Source of the DNA: Gloeophyllum trabeum ATCC 11539
Taxonomy: Eukaryota; Basidiomycota; Agaricomycetes; Gloeophyllales; Gloeophyllaceae
Length of the DNA: 64,000 nt
Direction: 5' to 3'
Assembly (NCBI RefSeq): GCF_000344685.1
Contig: NW_006920422.1
Coordinates: 1,137,241 to 1,201,240, forward strand
Within the stretch, counting starts at the first letter, position 1; each line of letters opens with the position of its first letter. Made by a program: the position numbers and the translations under genes. Below, one piece after another: positions 57,785 to 64,000 of this stretch. The notes under the pieces were generated by a model. The model saw only the letters and a program-made list of their open reading frames with translations. It was not told where the DNA came from and made no database searches.

Positions 57785-59687
57785 TTAATTATATTTTTCT
57801 TCGTCCATGTCATCAAACAGCCAATGCGTCTCGATCTCCTCTCGTTCTGCTTCCGTCTCAGCTGAGGCCAATGCATCCTTTTTCATCTGCCTTGTGAGTC
57901 CGATGGTCTTCTCGTACTGTTCGGTTGGCACCCAGCCCTCCGGCCCGAAGCCGACCAAGTATCGGATCCCCTGCAGAGTCTCGTCCGCTTCTCGCTGGAT
58001 TTCATCCAGCTTCATCGTCTCGCGCACATCTTCGGTATCGAAGGCGATTGGACACGGTGTTTCTCCTCCGGAAAGTGTCTGCCAGTGCTCCGTAGCATTT
58101 ATCAGTGCAACTTTGAGCCCGAGAGTCTCGCCTTCCCATGGATCACTGGCGCACGAGAAGAGGCGGCGGCGGAGCATGCCCACGGGGTCTGTCAGTGCCG
58201 CATAATGGAGTTCGTTGAACTCCTCTGTGTTATTCACGTAGTGGTAATGGACGAGGCGGCGGAAGTAAAGTTCCTTCGCTCTTCTCCGATCCGATTCGTT
58301 CAAGTCCTCAAAATTCTCCGGTAGCGACGGCGTGGTCATAAAATGCGATGCAAGGTCGCCGTAGTTCTGCAGACGTTCGGGTACACCAGCAAGGAGAAAC
58401 AGAGGCAGAACCGACGCATGCTGCCACTCTAACAGGCCCACGATTCGCCAATTGTGCCCGGCCGATCTTGAGACAATGATATTACTTTGCTGGAGATCGG
58501 GATGGCGGATACGGAAATGACAGAGGGCTGGATCTCTTGGGATAAGTGACGGTGCGATGAGGAGATAGCGTTTCAGGTTCTCAATATGATCGGACCGTAG
58601 CTGCTCCTGATACTTGTACGCAGCCCTCCTCATAGGCTGGAACGGCAGCAGCGGTTGACGGAATTGTTCAAGATAAGCTACCTCTTTGCAGGCCCCCCGG
58701 ACGAGCGCTGCCTCGGGGTTTTCGTCTATAGTCATTGGTAAACTCCAGGGAGGACCCGAAAAAGGCAGAGACCGACGTACATGGTCCCCGGTCTATGCCA
58801 AGCTGCGATCTCCTGCCATACCACAAAGGCACTCTTGTATCCGGACCAACGCAGAAACGACCGTCTTCTAGTGGGATGCCGGGCTTCCCAGCTATCTTCT
58901 GCAGGTATCGGGCATAGTACAAGCCTCCGCCGACCGGGAAAACAATAGACATCATCCTCGATTCGACCTGGGCAAGTTCACGCATGACTGAAATGATTTC
59001 CTGTTCGTCTAAGTTCAGCCACACGTCACTTAATTTTGTGCCTCGGACGTATTCCATGAAAATATACTCCGTCTCTGACGCGTTATCCGGTGCGGGCGAG
59101 TACCCGTATACCTTAGGAATAGGCAGCCCACAGGAACGGAGAAACTCCATAGTCGCCACTTCACTAGCAACGGCTAGCGCTTTGGGGACCGTAACCGGGT
59201 ACGGAATGCGGGCCACCATCTGGAAACCATCGCGCATTGTGATGAGGAAGATACGGTTAAAACCGCCTTCTCCGAGTTTTACCAGATCGACTATTTCATC
59301 AGGACTCCGGTGGACTGACTCGGCTGCGAGTCGACGCAACCCGTTGACATTGAAGATACGTCTCCGCTCTGAGAGTCGCAGAGCTTCGTTGATGCTGAAC
59401 GGGTTACAAGTTAGCGTGTATTCTGGACATAGATGGGATAGAGCAGCATCTAGGAATACTTACAGCCATCGCCCTGACGTGTAGTCAAAAATCTCGTTGT
59501 GACCAAAAGAATTCCGCACAGTAGACAGGGCGCGTCGAGGCCGCCTGTGAGTCGGACTGGTCGTCGAATACGATAACGAAGGACTTAACGAACGTAGTAA
59601 GGAGTGAGGTCGGCGCAGAAATGATGAAATGGGATCTGCAAGGGAATTGAAGGCGAGCCTTGCGCTCTCAAGGCAAAGCATGTGCAT
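57785..59687 (-). CDS. AIM9-like mitochondrial phosphotransferase (APH/kinase fold)
   Basis: This resembles fungal altered-inheritance-of-mitochondria protein 9, an aminoglycoside-phosphotransferase-fold protein of unknown substrate. The start ATG 59685-59687 opens an Arg/Ser/Leu-rich N-terminus with few acids, fitting a mitochondrial presequence. Then come FDYTSGRWL, an intron (about 59461-59400), and INEALRLSERRRIFNV, LGEGGFNRIFLITM, ARIPYPV with ASEVATMEFLRSCGLPIPKV, and EYIFMEYVRGTKLSDVW. A further intron near 58780-58727 joins GIDRGP(Y) to ENPEAALVRG. The catalytic loop IRHPDLQQSNIIVS has His-x-Asp and Asn. The following metal site reads GLLEWQHA where relatives have IDWQH, so a Glu replaces the usual Asp. 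The C-terminus ends DDMDEEKYN at 57785. Otherwise intact. Confidence 0.8.
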
Positions 59688-60585
59688 GCCGCTTAATACG
59701 AGGAACGGCGGGCGGAGTACTGGCTCTTATTGCTGTTACTAGTAATATTGACCGCTCGACTTATCATTACAGCCGCTTGCATGCCATATAGACTTGTTAC
59801 CGTCCAGAAGTGGCAGGGGGTTGAATTTTGCCCGTGTACTTTACCAGTCCAGTTGGTGGACGCTCACAAGATTTGAATGACTAGGTCTGGATAATACCAT
59901 GAGGCTAGTGAATTAACTTGAGCAGTAAACACTGACATTGAAATGAATCTCCACCCTGCGCATCAGTCAAAATATTAATGGCGGGTTAGTAGACCGCCGA
60001 TAGGCGGATGTCCGAGCACTGGCGGCTGGACAAACGAGTGTTGCCCTGGCACTGGTGTACGAGATATCTGTCTCGCCCGGTGATATAGCCTGTATATGGG
60101 CGCTACAGGCTACGAACGCGGGTATTCTGAACAGCTGAAGACACCTTTAGCTTACCGCCGGTTGCCTGCGAGTGACGTTCCGCTGGTGAGGAAGTGGCAA
60201 AGCACAGCCACCCGCGGCATTTCACGCCACATTTGCAATTGTAATTGTCCAAGTATTCGTCTCCGAATGCGAGGTAAACTGGTACTTGAAGCACCTAAGG
60301 CTACTGTACACATTACCACAACTTTCCTGTCGCATCCCAGGAGATTATCACACCTTTACAAGGTGTATGCTATTCTTCGGATTTGCGTGTCGACGTTGTT
60401 TTCAGTTCTGACACAACACCAGTAGTAGCTCTGCATCAGCGGCGCCTGATGAAAGATGTCAAATCGACCTCAGCTGGCGATGATGCTGTGTTCGGGTTTA
60501 CAAGTACGTACGCTCAAAGGGGAGTTGGCTGATGCAGGTCTCACGGGCAAGCCAACTTTATACAAAGAAATGATATATGGTTGAG
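59688..60585. other. intergenic stretch holding the second flanking repeat
   Basis: No gene is supported. The stretch holds the upstream region of the AIM9-like gene and, at about 60075-60535, the second copy of the diverged direct repeat. A 109-codon frame at 60096-60425 lies inside the repeat and is not conserved in the other copy. Confidence 0.45.
60075..60535 (+). repeat. diverged direct repeat, copy upstream of AIM9
   Basis: Related to about 57390-57780 in the same orientation; see that entry for shared strings. The two copies flank the AIM9-like gene at a distance of about 2.7 kb. Confidence 0.6.
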
Positions 60586-60674
60586 ATGCCTACGTGCGTC
60601 GTTGGGTCCCCTCTCGTTCTTTTTCTTCTTCGCTTGGCCTCTGGCTTCTTTTATCCTTTGATAGTGGCTGGACC

Positions 60675-61931
60675 ATGTCAAGCAGTGTATTACTAACGAT
60701 CGACGATACGAATCCTGACCTGCATTATTCGCCTGGGTGGTTCACTGCGGGTAATGCGACCACGGAGTACAATGGCACGACACATGGGACAGTGACATTT
60801 GGATCCACGATGACCTTCACCTTCGTAGGTAGGTCTACCGCTCCAGATTGTTTTCTGCTTTGACTTTGACTTGACTGGGGCGTAGGGTCAGCCATCACGG
60901 TATACGGCACAGTAGGCCCGACAAAGTCGACCAGCTCCTACAATCTCGATGACCTGCCTGCCTATGTCCACTCCGCCCCAGAGCCACCGTCTCCTGTGTA
61001 CAGACAGGTGTTCTACCAATCCCCGGTGTTGCCATTCGGGGAACATATGCTCATTATGCAGAAGACCACGCGGGATAATAGCTACCTATGGCTCGATTTT
61101 CTGGAATACAACGCGACTGAGCCATCCGCACCGAGTACTACGAGTGCTCCAGCTACCGTGCTCCCTTCCTCGACTTCCATAACTGCTACACCCGTGACAA
61201 CCGTGTCCACTGGTGTCAGCCGCGGTGCCAGAGCCGGTGCGGTAGCAGCTGCAGTCATCGCCGCCGTCGCAGTGGTTGTTACGCTCCTGCTGTGCCTCGT
61301 CATGGCTCGGCGCAGAAAGCGGGGCCGTACCGCTGCAGGACCCAAGCCCGATATGCTTAGCTCAGGTAATTCTCCCCACCACCGTCGCTTTCGCCGCTTA
61401 TCTGAAATTTTTCTAGCGGATGAAGAGAAGGCTCCTTATCCTCTTCAACTCCCGGGCCCAGGTACAGGTTTATGGAACGGCGTTCCGATCATACGGGCGC
61501 CGCGACCACCGCAGCGGCCGAGCGGCTTTCCCAGTGTACTGCCGTTAGCGCTGTCTCAACAGTCGCCTGGCGTAAGACGAACGTCGTTCACCGCCGGTCG
61601 CGATCGTCCGTTACCCGACCCGCCTCGCAACGCGGTACAGGGAGATGCTTCCGCGAGGCTTGCGCCAGCACGGTCTTTGCCTATTCGCCCTCACTCGTCA
61701 GGAAGGCAGCTAGTTGTTGCTAATGGCGCAGCTACGCCTAGTACTGTTCGCAGTTCTCGAAACTCGCAGGTGTCGCAGGTCAGTCTGCCGAACCCGCATC
61801 AAGGTGAAGAGTGCCCTTCGTATGAGGCATCGCAGATTGGGTCCTCACTGTATGACGGCGGAAGCTTGCGCCTGGCAGGGGGACCTCCAGCGGAGGGTGT
61901 TGACGAAAAGAGTAGAGAAAGGCTGCAGTGA
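60675..61931 (+). CDS. single-span surface protein with Ser/Thr-rich stalk
   Basis: This is a type I-like membrane protein of a common Agaricomycete family; the function is unknown. The N-terminal part (SVLLTIDDTNPDLHYSPGW ... TFGSTMTFTFVGSAITVYGT) resembles the extracellular beta-sandwich module of this family, and YLWLDFLEYN closes it. A Ser/Thr-rich stalk follows, then one helix of about 23 residues rich in Ala/Val (AVAAAVIAAVAVVVTLLLCL), a basic stop-transfer RRRKRGR, and a long Pro/Ser-rich cytoplasmic tail. An intron (about 60828-60884) interrupts TFTFVG. The start is uncertain: ATG 60675 is the first in-frame ATG of the main exon and leaves no signal peptide. ATG 60586 with a 5' intron would add only a few residues. 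An upstream exon with a signal peptide may be missing. The stop is TGA 61929-61931. Confidence 0.65.
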
Positions 61932-62571
61932 TCAGGCAGGCATCGACGTAGTCCGGGGTGACGGTTGACATTCATTCTTTGGTACTTGGGGCATGGACTG
62001 TGGTATCTATTGAGACGCCATCTTTACGAGCGTGTATTGGTGGGTGTGTTGTAGAGTATATTCATTAGTAATAGTATACAAATGTACAACAATTACCATG
62101 GTGTATGGGCCGATCAGAAGTGAGGAGGATGGGGGGACAGACATACTCATGACATCTTTGCGTGGAGGTAGGAAGCCATGCAATCGGCTAGCAACCACAT
62201 TGACGAGCCTCGCTATGAGACACCAACACTCCTAGACTTGATAATGCGCCTCCCAAATCAGACTCGGGGGAGGGGCAACTGATTTACAACGAGTCGATAT
62301 ATCCCTCAAAGAACCTTCAGTAGGTTGCGAAGCCACCACAAGTAGAATGAACGCAGACAAAACTCAAGGTCATCGCTGACGCACCAAATGCAATTGCAAA
62401 CCATCTAATGGACATCTCCTGCTAATACCGCCGCATTTGGTCAATTAACGTACAAGTGGTCGGTTAATGTACACAAGAACCCGGAAGATAAAGATCAATA
62501 GTTTTGCCTGTCTTTCGACCGCTCCATAGCTGTAACATATCGTTAGATTTGGGACCTGGAGGCAAGGACTA
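61932..62571. other. intergenic stretch between convergent genes
   Basis: No gene is supported in these 640 bases. They should contain the 3' UTRs of the surface-protein gene and of RPB10. Confidence 0.5.
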
Positions 62572-62882
<311 letters not shown>

Positions 62883-63152
62883 TTCGAAGAAGCAAAGAAG
62901 CGCAGGAGATGTACCGTAAACCGAAAGCAAAGGATTCGGAAAAGTTGAATGCCGACGCCACAGCTTGACCGGAAGCTGACGCACGTGATCTGCTGACTAA
63001 CGCGATTAATTTTGACTTTCGCGAGGCAGGCTGATAGTCATCGCGGCAGCGAATGCTTTGAAATATATAGCTTGACTCTCTGCACCCGTCTGTAATACTA
63101 ACCGTCGTCCAAGGCTGGACGGAAGAGCGTGAACGACTGCGACGACATAGCG
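62883..63152. promoter_or_regulatory. divergent promoter region, RPB10 / NMD3
   Basis: This 270-base region must drive two growth-related genes in opposite directions. No TATA box is obvious. Shared regulation of an RNA polymerase subunit and a 60S export factor would be logical but is inference. Confidence 0.45.
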
Positions 63153-64000
63153 ATGGAATTTGTGCCCGCCCCAGCCGTGCACAGAGTCTTGTGTGCTGAT
63201 TGCGGTGAGCAGTAATCCTCGGCTAGATCTACAATCTGAGAGGCTGAATGAGAGGCATCTAGGTACCCCGATTGTCCCTAATTCTGCCAATTTATGTGTA
63301 GCATGTCTGCGTAACTCGTGCGTTTTTAATGGTATCTGAATGTCCTTAAAGTTGATCGGGTCCTGATGTAGAGTTGACATTACGGAGGGCATCCCAAAAC
63401 AAGGTACGTATCGTGCTATTTGATTGTCCTGTCGCTCGTGCTGATGTGTGCTGTCCGAAGCGGCACTGACGTTCTGTCGAAATTGTGAACGGTTCTTGAC
63501 GCCTCCGACGGCGTGGACAATCGCCGAACCTGAATCGCAGGAGCTTCTCGCGATATGCTTAAAGCGTTTGAAGGGACTGAACAAGGTCCGGTTAACAGAG
63601 GCTCACTTTATTTGGACGGAACCGCATTCGAAGAGACTGAGGGTATCCCTGACGATTCAGAAGGAGGTACGTTCATTTGTCTCTCTCTGGGACAATAATT
63701 CAAGTCGTCATTGTAGGTCCTGACTGCCACAATACTTGAGCAAGTCTTCGAGATTGAATACCTTGTGCAGTACACGCAATGTCCGGATTGCTCCAGACAA
63801 GCTGCGAAGAATACTTGGAAGGCCGTCGTCCAAGTACGACAGAAAGTGCCCCATAAACGAACTTTCTTGTTCCTGGAACAGCTGATTCTCAAGCATGGTG
63901 CTCAAAAGGACACGATCTCCGTGAAAGAAGTAAAAGACGGCTTGGATTTCTTCTACAGTCAGCGGAGTCATGCCATTAAGATGGTGGAGTTCCTGAGTAG
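63153..64000 (+). CDS. NMD3: 60S ribosomal export adapter Nmd3, 5' part (runs off window)
   Basis: Nmd3 links the pre-60S subunit to the exportin Crm1. The start is ATG 63153 (MEFVPAPAVHRVLCADCG). A GTGAGC...CTAG intron (about 63207-63262) gives IVPNSANLCVACLRNS, another ends before VDITEGIPKQ, and a GTACGT intron ends near 63460 before LTFCRNCERFLTPP. Next are ESQELLAICLKRLKGLNKVR and HFIWTEPHSKRL. A 50-nt intron (63667-63716) joins LTIQKE to VLTATILEQVFEIEYLVQYT, with CPDC and AAKNTWKAVVQVRQKV. Four Cys pairs (CADC, CVAC, CRNC, CPDC) form the N-terminal zinc region. The frame is open at the window end (HAIKMVEFL). A 192-codon minus-strand frame over 63006-63584 is a shadow of this gene. Confidence 0.94.

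Noticed and set aside
60594..60674. Upstream start with residues MRRWVPSRSF for the surface protein
   Set aside because: That frame begins with GTG, not ATG, so it cannot be taken as the start in a eukaryote.
63006..63584. 192-codon minus-strand frame
   Set aside because: It is antisense to the NMD3 exons and introns, whose plus-strand product is recognised unambiguously.

Overview
The window is nuclear DNA from a filamentous basidiomycete, most likely an Agaricomycete such as a wood-decay polypore. I infer this from the many roughly 45-65 nt GT-AG introns, the gene-dense GC-balanced coding blocks, and families typical of that group: DUF6699 and DUF6534 proteins, F-box proteins, a CYP53 benzoate hydroxylase and an intronless caspase-like peptidase. 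No operons, CRISPR arrays or prokaryotic signals are present. Gene ends below come from splicing by eye and should be treated as models.

Layout. 1-5.3 kb is repeat-rich. It holds a 3.3 kb element bounded by 428-bp inverted repeats that show no difference where compared, followed by an older repeat family in which one copy appears inserted, inverted, inside another. 5.9-13.6 kb is an ABCC (MRP-type) transporter on the minus strand. It is divergent from the DNA primase small subunit PRI1 (13.9-15.4 kb), whose 3' end has a decayed duplicate downstream. 17.2-19.0 kb holds a DUF6699 gene and a single-span membrane protein. 19.1-20.8 kb is a CpG-poor gene desert. 20.9-36.4 kb is dense: CYP53, a HECT_2/UBE3D-like E3, a GRAB/GRIP-type golgin, an F-box protein, a caspase-like protein and a SET protein. 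36.8-51.1 kb carries housekeeping genes: SEC23, an unknown gene, the PIP 5-kinase MSS4 and the condensin subunit YCS4. A tRNA-Ile gene follows at 51.3 kb. 51.4-54.4 kb has no supportable gene. The right end holds a DUF6534 membrane protein, an AIM9-like mitochondrial phosphotransferase flanked by related direct repeats, a one-span surface protein, and a head-to-head RPB10/NMD3 pair; NMD3 runs off the window. RPB10 and the start of NMD3 are spread over very short exons and are easily missed.

How the genes fit together. Most are unrelated housekeeping genes: replication (PRI1), transcription (RPB10), 60S export (NMD3), chromosome condensation (YCS4), COPII and Golgi traffic (SEC23, golgin) and phosphoinositide signalling (MSS4). 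Several share short head-to-head promoters (ABCC/PRI1, golgin/F-box, SET/SEC23, RPB10/NMD3). I see no biosynthetic or defence cluster.

Assembly. Both N-runs (12537-13343 and 45286-45587) are bordered by identical sequence (90 bp and 919 bp) that ends exactly at the gap on one side and starts exactly at it on the other. They look like unmerged overlapping contig ends, not real duplications with missing sequence. They split exon 1 of the transporter and create false second copies of the MSS4 and YCS4 3' ends.
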